The notes beneath the pieces are model-generated. The model worked only from the letters and a program-made list of their open reading frames with translations. It did no database searches and was not told the origin of the DNA. DNA of 64,000 bases from Nocardioides sp. YR527. Lineage in GTDB: Bacteria > Actinomycetota > Actinomycetes > Propionibacteriales > Nocardioidaceae. A program made the translations under genes and the position numbers. The DNA lies in assembly GCF_900101045.1 (NCBI RefSeq), contig NZ_FNFN01000006.1:372001-436000 (forward strand), read 5' to 3'. Below are positions 33,538-41,778 of the stretch, piece by piece. Position 1 is the first letter of the stretch; each line of letters opens with the position of its first letter.

Positions 33538-34545
33538 ATGACCCGACCGATCACGCTCTTCACCGGCCAGTGGGCCGACCTGCCGTTCGAGGAGGTCTGC
33601 CGCCTCGCCTCCGAGTGGGGCTACGACGGCCTCGAGATCGCCTGCTGGGGCGACCACCTCGACCCCTGGCAGGCCGCCGAGGACGAGACGTACGTCCGGG
33701 CGAAGCTCGACCTGCTGGCCAAGCACAACCTGCAGGTCTTCGCGATCTCCAACCACCTCAAGGGCCAGGCGGTCTGCGACGACCCGATCGACCAGCGCCA
33801 CCGCGACATCCTGCCCGCCAAGATCTGGGGCGACGGCGACCCCGAAGGCGTACGTCAGCGGGCCGCCGAGGAGATGAAGATGACCGCCCGGGCGGCCAAG
33901 AACCTGGGCGTCAAGACCGTCGTCGGCTTCACCGGCTCCTCGATCTGGAAGTACGTCGCGATGTTCCCGCCCGTCTCTGCGGAGATGGTCGAGGCCGGCT
34001 ATCAGGACTTCGCCGACCGGTGGAACCCGATCCTCGACGTCTTCGACGAGTGCGGGGTGCGGTTCGCCCACGAGGTGCACCCCTCCGAGATCGCCTACGA
34101 CTACTGGTCGACGGTCGCGACGCTGGAGGCGATCGGTCATCGGGAGGCGTTCGGGCTCAACTGGGATCCCAGCCACATGGTGTGGCAGCAGGTCGACCCG
34201 GTCGGGTTCCTGTGGGACTTCCGCGACCGGATCTACCACGTGGACTGCAAGGACACGAAGATGCAGACCGGCAACGGCCGCAACGCCCGGCTCGGCTCCC
34301 ACCTCGCCTGGGCCGACCCGCGCCGCGGCTGGGACTTCGTCTCGACCGGCCACGGCGACGTGCCGTGGGAGCAGTGCTTCCGGATGCTCAACTCCATCGG
34401 CTACGACGGCCCCATCTCGATCGAGTGGGAGGACGCCGGCATGGACCGCCTCATCGGCGCTCCCGAGGCGCTCGAGTTCGTCCGCCGGCTCGCCTTCGAC
34501 GCCCCTGAGGCTTCCTTCGACGCGGCGTTCTCGACCGCCGACTGA
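33538..34545 (+). CDS. Sugar-phosphate isomerase/epimerase, TIM barrel
   Basis: A 335-residue TIM-barrel protein. The metal-binding blocks are FAHEVHPSEIAYDY (Glu), NWDPSHMVW (Asp, His), YHVDCKDTKM (His, Asp) and SIEWEDAGMD (Glu), a full xylose-isomerase-like set. Relatives act as 3-keto-sugar isomerases/epimerases or as C-glycoside beta-eliminases, working with Gfo/Idh/MocA oxidoreductases such as the one at 24355. It starts 15 bases after eboF behind GAGGAAGGA and is probably cotranscribed with it. Its precise substrate is unknown. Confidence 0.87.
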   Translation: MTRPITLFTGQWADLPFEEVCRLASEWGYDGLEIACWGDHLDPWQAAEDETYVRAKLDLLAKHNLQVFAISNHLKGQAVCDDPIDQRHRDILPAKIWGDGDPEGVRQRAAEEMKMTARAAKNLGVKTVVGFTGSSIWKYVAMFPPVSAEMVEAGYQDFADRWNPILDVFDECGVRFAHEVHPSEIAYDYWSTVATLEAIGHREAFGLNWDPSHMVWQQVDPVGFLWDFRDRIYHVDCKDTKMQTGNGRNARLGSHLAWADPRRGWDFVSTGHGDVPWEQCFRMLNSIGYDGPISIEWEDAGMDRLIGAPEALEFVRRLAFDAPEASFDAAFSTAD

Positions 34546-34577
34546 CCCGCAACACCAACAAAAGAAGGAGTTACGAG

Positions 34578-35534
34578 ATGTGTTTTGGATTCGACGGTGA
34601 CGGTGCGCTGCAGCGCTCACTCGAACAGCGCGGGCTGAGCCGGCGCTCCCTCATCCGTGGCGCCGCCGCGGGTGCAGCCGCACTCGGGGTCGGTGGTGCT
34701 CTGGCCGCGCCGGCACAGGCCGCCGCCAGCTCCGGCCGTGGACACGGCGGTCGCCGGGTCCCGGCCGACAAGATCAGCATCCAGCTCTACACGCTGCGCT
34801 CGATCATGACCGGGGCAGGTGTCGACGCGACGTTGAAGAAGCTGGCGCAGATCGGCTACGACCGTGTCGAGCTGGCCGGTCTCTACGGGCGTACCGCCGC
34901 GGACATCCGAGGCGTCCTCGACGGGCTCGGGATCCGCTCCAACTCCAGCCACGACGGCCTGAGCAGCAGCTTCGCGGCGCTCGAGACCAAGTTCGACAAC
35001 TCCGAGACGCTCGGAGTCCGCTACCTCAACGTCCCCTACCTGGCCTCCAGCTCGCTCTCCGACTGGCAGGCCTGGGCCGACCAGATGAACAACGAGGCGG
35101 CGGCCGCGAAGCGGCGCGGCTTCCGCTACGGCTACCACAACCACGCCCATGAGTTCACCACCGATCTCGGTGGCGGGGTCACGCCCTGGGACGTGTTCAT
35201 GCGGGAGCTCGACCCGGCCTACGTCCACCTCGAGGTGGACCTCTACTGGGCCGTCACCGGTGGGGTGAACCTCGGCATGTCCAGCGACGAGGCGATCGAC
35301 TTCGCGATCGATGTCGTCGACCGGGCTCCGCTCGAGGTCCGCCAGTACCACGTCAAGGACCGCAACGAGGCCACCGGCGACCACGTCGATCTCGGCACCG
35401 GGTTCATCGACTTCGCCAAGATCTTCCGCGCCCACCAGGTCGAGGACTACATCGTGGAGAACGACAGCCCCGACGTCACCCCGATCCAGACCGCGGAGGT
35501 GGGCTACTCCTACCTGCGTGGCCTGCGCTTCTGA
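34578..35534 (+). CDS. Tat-exported sugar-phosphate isomerase/epimerase-like protein
   Basis: A 318-residue TIM-barrel protein with a twin-arginine signal: LSRRSLIRGAAAGAAALG (about 19-36) followed by a hydrophobic stretch and an AQA-type cleavage site. The N-terminus MCFGFDGDG is of a kind seen in other actinobacterial Tat substrates. The catalytic barrel contains KISIQLYTLRS, GYHNHAHEFT, HLEVDLYWAV, YHVKDRNEAT and YIVENDSPD, giving His, Glu, Asp and His ligands. Export of a folded, metal-loaded isomerase suggests it acts on sugar outside the cell beside the secreted dehydrogenase and ThuA proteins. RBS GAAGGAG. Confidence 0.87.
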   Translation: MCFGFDGDGALQRSLEQRGLSRRSLIRGAAAGAAALGVGGALAAPAQAAASSGRGHGGRRVPADKISIQLYTLRSIMTGAGVDATLKKLAQIGYDRVELAGLYGRTAADIRGVLDGLGIRSNSSHDGLSSSFAALETKFDNSETLGVRYLNVPYLASSSLSDWQAWADQMNNEAAAAKRRGFRYGYHNHAHEFTTDLGGGVTPWDVFMRELDPAYVHLEVDLYWAVTGGVNLGMSSDEAIDFAIDVVDRAPLEVRQYHVKDRNEATGDHVDLGTGFIDFAKIFRAHQVEDYIVENDSPDVTPIQTAEVGYSYLRGLRF

Positions 35535-35553
35535 CGTACGCCACCCCTGGCTC

Positions 35554-35600
35554 GGCAGCCGCCCCCGACCCTCCCTCCGGGGCGGCTGCCGTCGTCTTCT
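35554..35600 (+). terminator. Rho-independent-type terminator ending the accessory block
   Basis: A perfect 12-bp stem (GGCAGCCGCCCC, 35554-35565, with 35579-35590) with a 13-base loop is followed by GTCGTCTTCT. It closes the long plus-strand run that began upstream of 19272. Confidence 0.75.
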
Positions 35601-35709
35601 GGACACTCGGTGAACCCGCCGAGAAGTTGAGATGACGACCATCCACAAACGGCTGAGCGCCTCGTGTCGGGCGCTGCGAACCATCCACAGGGGTCATAGG
35701 CTGAAGACC

Positions 35710-37278
35710 ATGCCATCGCCCCGGGTATCGCTGATCACCGCTGTCTACAACCCGCCCGCCGATGCCTTCGAGGACACGATCGCGTCGGTTCTCGGCCAGA
35801 CCCACGAGGACTGGGAGTGGGTTCTCAGCGACGACCGCTCGCCGGCTGCGTGGGTGCTGCCGCGGCTGCGGGAGCTGGCCGCGAACGAGCCGCGGGTGCG
35901 CATCGTGGAGCGCGCGGAGAACGGTGGCATCGTTGCCGCCTCGAACTCCTCGCTGGCCGAGGCGAGCGGCGAGCTGGTCGCCCTGCTCGACCACGACGAC
36001 GTGCTCGAGCCGAACGCGCTGGAGAAGATGGTCCGTGCCTACGACCGGTTCGAGGACCTCGACTACGCCTACAGCGACCAGGACCTGATGTCGGACGCGG
36101 GGGAGCTCCGCGATGCCTACTACAAGCCCGACTGGTCCCCGGAGCGACTGCGCCACCACAACTACTGCACCCACTTCTCGGTGCTGCGCCGCTCCGTCGT
36201 GGAGGAGGTCGGCGGCTTCCAGGAGGGCTTCGACGGCTCCCAGGACCACGACCTCGTGCTGCGGGTCAGCGAGCGCGCGCGACGCATCGTCCACGTACCC
36301 GGCGCGCTCTACCACTGGCGCCAGGTGCCGGGCTCCGCCGCCGCGGACAACCACGCCAAGCCGTACGCCTGGGACGCCGGCGTACGCGCCGTGCAGGCCC
36401 ATCTCGACCGGCTCGGGATCCGGGCCACGGCCTCGCACGGTGTCTCGCCCGGGCTCTACCGGGTCGAGCGGGAGCCCGACCTGGACACCCCGGTGAGCGT
36501 GATCATCCCGACCATCGGCACCAGCGCGATCGTGTGGGGCGAGAAGCGCGCGATGGTCGTCGAGACCGTCCGCTCGGTGGTGGCCTCCACCGAGCACCGC
36601 AACGTCGAGTTCGTGATCGTCTACGACACCCCGACCCCGGCCCCGGTGCTGGAGGCGCTGCGGGCGATCGAGGGCGCCGACGTCAAGCTGGTCGAGTTCA
36701 CCGAGAAGTTCAGCTTCAGCGCCAAGTGCAACGTCGGCGCCGCCCATGCGACCGGTGACGTCCTGGTCTTCCTCAACGACGACATGGAGGCCTACTCCGA
36801 GGGCGTCATCGAGAACCTGATCGCGCCGCTGCGCGAGCCCGACGTCGGTATGACCGGCCCCAAGCTCCTCTTCGAGGACTTCCGCATCCAGCACGCCGGC
36901 CTGGTCTACGGCAGCGGCACCATCACCCACGCCTACTACCGGGCCCGCCCCGAGGAGCGCGGCAACCACGGTGAGCTGCACATCAACAGGGAGACCTCCG
37001 CGCTGACCGGCGCCTGCGTCGCGATGAGGCGCGAGGTCTTCTTCGACGCCGGTGGCTTCAGCGAGCGGCTGCCGATCAACTACAACGACGTCGACCTGTG
37101 CCTCAAGGTCCGTCGCTCACTGGGCCTGCGCCTCGTCTGGCTCCACGACGTCACCCTCTTCCACTTCGAGTCCGTCAGCCGCGACAACGCCGTCCACGAC
37201 TGGGAGAAGGACTTCATCAACAACCGCTGGGGCAACTACAAGGACGTACGCGAGGCCTACTCCAACGGCGTCCGCTGA
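35710..37278 (+). CDS. Glycosyltransferase with two GT2 domains
   Basis: A 522-residue protein with two GT-A domains. Domain 1 (about 5-230) has SLITAVYNPPAD, VLSDDRSP, ALLDHDDVLEP and SQDHDLVLR. Domain 2 (about 260-500) has VSVIIPTIGTS, VFLNDDMEAYS and YNDVDLCLKVRRSLG. Such tandem enzymes make rhamnan or other repeating surface polymers using nucleotide sugars. The ATG at 35710 begins exactly at the first domain; an in-frame start 78 bases upstream lacks similarity. It converges on the methyltransferase at 37387, with a hairpin array between. Confidence 0.87.
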   Translation: MPSPRVSLITAVYNPPADAFEDTIASVLGQTHEDWEWVLSDDRSPAAWVLPRLRELAANEPRVRIVERAENGGIVAASNSSLAEASGELVALLDHDDVLEPNALEKMVRAYDRFEDLDYAYSDQDLMSDAGELRDAYYKPDWSPERLRHHNYCTHFSVLRRSVVEEVGGFQEGFDGSQDHDLVLRVSERARRIVHVPGALYHWRQVPGSAAADNHAKPYAWDAGVRAVQAHLDRLGIRATASHGVSPGLYRVEREPDLDTPVSVIIPTIGTSAIVWGEKRAMVVETVRSVVASTEHRNVEFVIVYDTPTPAPVLEALRAIEGADVKLVEFTEKFSFSAKCNVGAAHATGDVLVFLNDDMEAYSEGVIENLIAPLREPDVGMTGPKLLFEDFRIQHAGLVYGSGTITHAYYRARPEERGNHGELHINRETSALTGACVAMRREVFFDAGGFSERLPINYNDVDLCLKVRRSLGLRLVWLHDVTLFHFESVSRDNAVHDWEKDFINNRWGNYKDVREAYSNGVR

Positions 37279-37288
37279 CCCCGTGAAC

Positions 37289-37383
37289 GCCGAGTCGGCG
37301 CAAACTGACCGGATTCACCGCCGAGTCGGCGCGTCATAACGAGCCGACTCGGCCGGGATCTTGGTCAGGACGAGCCGACTCGG
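37289..37383. repeat. Nested inverted repeats of the GCCGAGTCGGC family between convergent genes
   Basis: GCCGAGTCGGCGC occurs directly repeated at 37289 and 37320. Its complement GCCGACTCGG occurs at 37343 and 37374. The inner pair forms a 10-bp stem with a 12-base loop, and the outer pair can close around it. Located between two stop codons, it may serve as a two-way terminator. Confidence 0.75.
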
Positions 37384-37386
37384 TGC

Positions 37387-38433
37387 TCAGCCCTGGGCTG
37401 CGCGACGGAGGCGGCGGACGACTCGTCGGCCGAAGTTCCGCACCGGGTGGCGGGTGGCGTAGGTCAGGTCGGCCTCGAGGCCGGCGACCCTGCCGCGCAG
37501 CCGCTCGATGCGCTCGCGGCGGCGCCGGTTGACCTCGCGGGCCTCGCGCAGCTGCTTGGACAGGGTGCCGACCCGGGCCTGGGCGGAGTTGGCGGAGGCC
37601 TGGATGCCGAGGATGTGGTCCCGGGTGGCCAGCCGGGAGCGGGTGACCTCCTCGAACTTCCGGGTGTGTACGTCGCGGAGCCGGACCTCGTCGGCCGGCG
37701 CGGCCTGGACGAGCTCGGGGGCGGCCGGCGCGAGCTCGCCGTCGGCGAGCGGCCGGGCGGAGAGCTGGAACTGGTAGACCAGCGCGTCGGGCTGCTGGCG
37801 TACCCACTCCACGGCCACCTCGGGAAGCAGGCCCGGGTCGACCGCTACCTCGACGTTGAGCGGGTCGGCGGTGGTGCCACGCAGGTCCTCGACCGCGTAG
37901 CCCGCGTCGGTGAAGAGCTGCAGCAGCCCCTCGCGGGAGTAGAACTTGATGTGGGTGCGGTCCAGGAGACCGGTGTCGGTGGTCTGCCAGCGGCCCTGGA
38001 GCAGGGCGAGGCGGACCGAGCCGTGGGTGACGTTGGGGATCGAGATGACCACCCGCCCGTCGGGGGCGAGCAGGTCACGAGCCTGCTCGAGCGCCGCCCG
38101 CGGGTCGACGAGGTGCTCCAGCACGTCGGCGAAGATCACCAGGTCGAAGGAGCCGGGCTCGACGATCTCGGTCAGCGGGGTCGCGTCGACGTCGGCGACG
38201 ACCACCCGCTCGAGGACCTTCTCGGCCAGGCTCGCCGCCTCGGGATCGATCTCGATGCCGGTGACTGCGCAGCCGCGCTCGGTGAGGATCCGGCCGATCT
38301 CGCCGGTCCAGCAGCCGACGTCGAGGACCCGCTTCCCGCCGTCCGCCGAGGCGATCGGCGCAGCCAGGTCGATGACCTGCACATGGCTGGTGTTGGCGTG
38401 ATCGAGGTCGATCTCGACGGCGTAGTGCGACAT
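37387..38433 (-). CDS. SAM-dependent methyltransferase with C-terminal coiled coil
   Basis: A 348-residue protein. The methyltransferase domain (about 35-190) carries RVLDVGCWTGEIGRIL (motif I), VTGIEIDPEA, and FDLVIFADVLEHL. The C-terminal region from about 270 is helical and basic (RVGTLSKQLREAREVNRRRR), a likely coiled coil. The ATG at 38433 fits the family; the open frame extends upstream into the glnB promoter region but is not coding there. With the glycosyltransferase at 35710 it forms a small glycan-modification pair. Acceptor unknown. Confidence 0.84.
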   Translation of the reverse strand: MSHYAVEIDLDHANTSHVQVIDLAAPIASADGGKRVLDVGCWTGEIGRILTERGCAVTGIEIDPEAASLAEKVLERVVVADVDATPLTEIVEPGSFDLVIFADVLEHLVDPRAALEQARDLLAPDGRVVISIPNVTHGSVRLALLQGRWQTTDTGLLDRTHIKFYSREGLLQLFTDAGYAVEDLRGTTADPLNVEVAVDPGLLPEVAVEWVRQQPDALVYQFQLSARPLADGELAPAAPELVQAAPADEVRLRDVHTRKFEEVTRSRLATRDHILGIQASANSAQARVGTLSKQLREAREVNRRRRERIERLRGRVAGLEADLTYATRHPVRNFGRRVVRRLRRAAQG

Positions 38434-38530
38434 GCGACGAGGGTAGCGACCTTTGGTGGCGCCGCGCGGGTTCGGCGCGGGTGAATTCCCGGCTGTTTCG
38501 ACGCTTCGGCGACGTACGGGGAAATGGTCT

Positions 38531-38568
38531 GTTACACAGTGGAAACAGACGCTTCGGGGTGTCGAAAC
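38531..38568 (+). promoter_or_regulatory. GlnR-like box upstream of the P-II operon
   Basis: GTTAC-N6-GAAAC-N6-TTCGG-N6-GAAAC fits the actinobacterial GlnR pattern (GTnAC-N6-GAAAC repeated at 22 bp), with three of four half-sites good. It ends 61 bases before the GTG of the first P-II gene. Confidence 0.72.
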
Positions 38569-38629
38569 GTCCCCGGGTGAAGGTGGCGGCGAAGATGACA
38601 GGATCAAGGACCTCTGGAGGCGCCCTCTC

Positions 38630-38968
38630 GTGAAACTCGTGACCGCAGTGATCAAGCCCCACAAGTGGGAGGACGTGCGCGAGGCCCTGGAGGCCTTCGG
38701 TGTGACCGGCATGACCGTCTCCGAGGTCTCCGGCTACGGCCGGCAGAAGGGCCACACCGAGGTCTACCGCGGCGCGGAGTACGACATCGCCCTGGTGCCG
38801 AAGATCCGCATCGAGATCGTGGTGGAGGACGAGGATGCGACCGACGTCGTCGGGATCGTCGTGAAGACCGCCCAGACCGGACGGATCGGCGACGGGAAGG
38901 TCTGGCTCAGCCCGATCGAGTCCGTCGTCCGGGTCCGGACCGGTGCGCGCGACGCCGAGGCGCTCTGA
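38630..38968 (+). CDS. glnB: P-II nitrogen regulatory protein (first copy)
   Basis: A 112-residue P-II signal protein that senses 2-oxoglutarate and ATP/ADP and controls AmtB and nitrogen enzymes as a trimer. The T-loop has YRGAEYDI with Tyr51, the residue modified by GlnD (adenylylated in actinobacteria). The B-loop TGRIGDGKVWL and C-loop VVRVRTG are present. The GTG start at 38630 follows TGGAGG. It lies just downstream of a GlnR-like box and 69 bases before a close paralogue, with which it is near-identical over the first 62 residues. Confidence 0.95.
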   Translation: MKLVTAVIKPHKWEDVREALEAFGVTGMTVSEVSGYGRQKGHTEVYRGAEYDIALVPKIRIEIVVEDEDATDVVGIVVKTAQTGRIGDGKVWLSPIESVVRVRTGARDAEAL

Positions 38969-39037
38969 TCCAGTGGACCGCTCGACCATTAGGCTTCGTC
39001 CGAGTGCCGGTCCATCGAATCCCACCGGAGGAGAGAA

Positions 39038-39376
39038 ATGAAGCTCGTCACCGCAGTGATCAAACCCCACAAGTGGGAGGACGTCCGCGTCGCCCTGGAA
39101 GCTGTCGGTGTCACCGGCATGACCGTCTCCGAGGTCTCCGGCTACGGCCGACAGAAGGGTCACACCGAGGTCTACCGCGGCGCTGAGTACGACGTCGCTC
39201 TGGTGCCGAAGATCCGCATCGAGATCGCCGTGCCCGACGAGGAGGTCGAGTCGGTGGTCAGCGCCATCGAGACCTCGGCGAAGACCGAGCGCATCGGTGA
39301 CGGCAAGGTCTGGGTCTCCCCGCTGGAGACCATCGTGCGGGTCCGCACCGGCGACCGCGACGACGCCGCGATCTGA
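39038..39376 (+). CDS. glnK: P-II nitrogen regulatory protein (second copy)
   Basis: A second 112-residue P-II protein. It differs from the first copy at only three of the first 62 residues (positions 18, 23 and 53), including the same T-loop with Tyr51. It diverges afterwards (VPDEEVESVVSAIETSAKTERIGDGK). All ligand-binding loops are intact, so both are probably functional and could form mixed trimers. The RBS is GGAGGAG, 9 bases before ATG 39038. It is followed 20 bases later by glnD. Which copy deserves the glnK name is a guess. Confidence 0.92.
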   Translation: MKLVTAVIKPHKWEDVRVALEAVGVTGMTVSEVSGYGRQKGHTEVYRGAEYDVALVPKIRIEIAVPDEEVESVVSAIETSAKTERIGDGKVWVSPLETIVRVRTGDRDDAAI

Positions 39377-39396
39377 ATCCATGAAGGAGGTTGCGC

Positions 39397-41610
39397 GTGA
39401 CCGCTGAGGGCCGGGCGGCGCGCACAGCCGAGGCAGACGAGCAGTGCGCCAAGGCGTACGCCGCGGCCGGCGGCCCCGAGGTCGGGGTCGCCCTGGTCGC
39501 GGTCGGGGGATACGGGCGCGGGGAGCTCGCGCCCTTCTCCGACTGGGACGTGGTCCTGGTCCACGACGACGACATCGTCGTCGGCCCGGTCGCCGAGCAG
39601 GTCTGGTATCCGCTCTGGGACACCGCCCCCAAGCTCGACCACTCGGTGCGCTCCTTCTCCGAGATGCTCTCGGCCTCGACCGGTGACCTCCGGGTCGCCC
39701 TCGGGCTGCTCGACATCCGGCACCTGGCCGGCGACCGCGGCCTGGTGCTGCGGCTGCGTACGACGATGCTGGCGCACTGGCGCAAGCACGCCCGGGCCCT
39801 GCTGCCCGAGCTGAGGACGATGAGCGTGGAGCGGCACCGGCGTGCCGGTGAGCTCGCCCACGCCTCGGTGCCGGACCTGAAGGAGATGTACGGCGGGCTG
39901 CGGGACGCGGTCGTGATCAAGGCGATCGTGGCGACCTGGCTGGTCGACGTACCCGCGGTCGACCTGGAGAAGTCGCGCCGCGCTCTGCTCGACGTCCGTG
40001 ATCTCGTGCAGGAGATCGGCGGCCGGGCCACCGACCGGGTCGTGCCGGAGATGTGGGACCAGCTCGCCGAGAGGCTCGAGCTGGCCGACGCCCGCACGGC
40101 ACAGGCCCACGTACGCACCATCGGCCGCCGCCTCGCCCACCTCTCCCGCCTGGCCTGGCGACGGGTCGACGGGGTCCTGGAGCGATCCCGGCCCGGAGCA
40201 CCGCGCCGCCCGCGGCTGACGCCCCTGGGCGGCGGGCTGGCGCTCGCGTCCGGCGAGGTGGTGCTGGTCCCGGGCGCCCGTCCCGCGCGGGATCCGTTGA
40301 TGCTGCTGCGCGCCTCGGCGCTGGCCGCCGAGCACGGGGTCGCGCTGGCGCCGCCGACCGCCGCGCGACTGGCCAAGGACACCCCGGCGCTGACTGAGCC
40401 GTGGCCGGAGGACGCCCGTCGGCTCTTCGTACGGCTGCTGGGGTCCGGACGCGGGCTGCTCGCGGTCTGGGAGACCCTGGAGGAGACCGGCGCGGTCTCC
40501 CGGATCCTGCCCGAGTGGGAGCGGATCCGGCTCCTCCCGCACGCCTCGATCATCCACCGCTTCACCGTCGACCGGCACACCATCGAGACCTGCATCGAGG
40601 CGGTCGCGCTGCTGCCGCGCGTGGCTCGCCCCGACGTGCTGCTGGTCGCGGCGCTGCTCCACGACATCGGCAAGGGTTCGCTGACCGAGCACAGCGTCGC
40701 GGGGGAGCCGATCGCCCGCCGGATCGCCACCCGGATGGGGTTCCCGGACGAGGAGGTCGGGCTGATCTCGCAGCTGGTGCGCTGGCACCTGCTGCTGTCG
40801 GTGACCGCGACCACCCGTGACCCGGACGACCCGGCGACCGTCGACCTGGTGGTCGACACGATGGGCGACGCCGAGGCGCTCGCCCTGCTCACCGCGCTCA
40901 CCGAGGCGGACGCGCGGGCGACCAGCACCCAGGCCTGGACCAGCTGGCGGGCCCGGCTCATCCTGGACCTCGCCCGCCGGGCCGCGCGGGTCCTCGACAC
41001 CGGCGTCGCCGCGGGGGAGCGGTCGCAGGCCGCGGTGGAGATCCCCGAGAGCGTACGTTCGGGCTCGACCTCCTTCCGTGCCGAGCCGCTCGCCGACGGC
41101 GCCCGGGTGTGGGTGATCGCGACCGACCGGCTCGGCCTGCTCGCCGACCTGGCCGCCACCTTCGCGGTCGCGCGGCTGCCGGTCAGAGCCTGTCGTGCCT
41201 GGCAGCAGGGCGGTTTCGGGGTGAGCGTGTGGGACCTCGACGACTCCTATGTCGACGCCGCGGTGCTGCGCACCCGCTTCTCCGCCATCACCGAGGGCCG
41301 CCTCGACCCGACGACCAGGCTGGCGCCGAGCGCGGCCGCGCGGGGGAGCGAGCCCTCGGTCGTCGTACGTCCCGAGGCATCCAGCAAGGCCACGGTCCTC
41401 GAGGTGCGCACCATCGACCGTCCCGGGGTCGTCTACACCGTCGCCGTCGCGCTGGCGCGGATGGAGATCGCCGTCCGGTCCGCCCATATCTCCACCCTCG
41501 GCCCGCAGGCCGTCGACGTGTTCTACCTCCAGGAGGCCTCGGCCGGAGTCCTCGCCGAGCATCGGGCGGCCGAGGCGGCGCACGCGGTCCGCGCGGCCCT
41601 CGAATGCTGA
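39397..41610 (+). CDS. glnD: P-II uridylyl/adenylyltransferase GlnD
   Basis: A 737-residue bifunctional enzyme that modifies and demodifies P-II Tyr51 in response to glutamine. The nucleotidyltransferase site is GGYGRGELAPFSDWD (about 37-51). An HD hydrolase domain has LLHDIGKG (near 420). Two ACT domains occupy about 565-640 and 660-737. The N-terminus is shorter than in enteric GlnD. The GTG at 39397 is chosen because GAAGGAGG lies 6 bases upstream; a TTG at 39391 would abut it. It is the third gene of the GlnR-box-led operon. Its stop lies inside a large inverted repeat. Confidence 0.95.
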   Translation: MTAEGRAARTAEADEQCAKAYAAAGGPEVGVALVAVGGYGRGELAPFSDWDVVLVHDDDIVVGPVAEQVWYPLWDTAPKLDHSVRSFSEMLSASTGDLRVALGLLDIRHLAGDRGLVLRLRTTMLAHWRKHARALLPELRTMSVERHRRAGELAHASVPDLKEMYGGLRDAVVIKAIVATWLVDVPAVDLEKSRRALLDVRDLVQEIGGRATDRVVPEMWDQLAERLELADARTAQAHVRTIGRRLAHLSRLAWRRVDGVLERSRPGAPRRPRLTPLGGGLALASGEVVLVPGARPARDPLMLLRASALAAEHGVALAPPTAARLAKDTPALTEPWPEDARRLFVRLLGSGRGLLAVWETLEETGAVSRILPEWERIRLLPHASIIHRFTVDRHTIETCIEAVALLPRVARPDVLLVAALLHDIGKGSLTEHSVAGEPIARRIATRMGFPDEEVGLISQLVRWHLLLSVTATTRDPDDPATVDLVVDTMGDAEALALLTALTEADARATSTQAWTSWRARLILDLARRAARVLDTGVAAGERSQAAVEIPESVRSGSTSFRAEPLADGARVWVIATDRLGLLADLAATFAVARLPVRACRAWQQGGFGVSVWDLDDSYVDAAVLRTRFSAITEGRLDPTTRLAPSAAARGSEPSVVVRPEASSKATVLEVRTIDRPGVVYTVAVALARMEIAVRSAHISTLGPQAVDVFYLQEASAGVLAEHRAAEAAHAVRAALEC

Positions 41611-41692
41611 CCGAGGTAACTCGGCGAGCGATCGCCTCCTTCGCGGAACTCCACGAGGGAGGCGATCGCTGACCGAGTTACCTCGGTCAGCA
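41605..41692. repeat. Large inverted repeat spanning the glnD stop
   Basis: A 35-base arm (41605-41639) pairs with 41658-41692 with two mismatches near the middle, and the loop is 18 bases. The arms contain the palindrome GCGATCGC and an internal CCGAGGTAACTCGG. The left arm includes the last codon of glnD. It could end transcription before ffh, although no T-run follows. Confidence 0.8.
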
Positions 41693-41778
41693 TCCACCGC
41701 CCCTTCCCAGCCGGATGCCATCTCGCGCACATCTGTTCGTTAGTCTTGGCAAGACCACCACTCTGCTGAAGGACCGCT

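Noticed and set aside
32092..34620. 842-codon minus-strand open frame
   Set aside because: It lies antisense to eboF and the isomerase gene; its translation is low-complexity and lacks any domain. High G+C creates such long shadow frames throughout the window.
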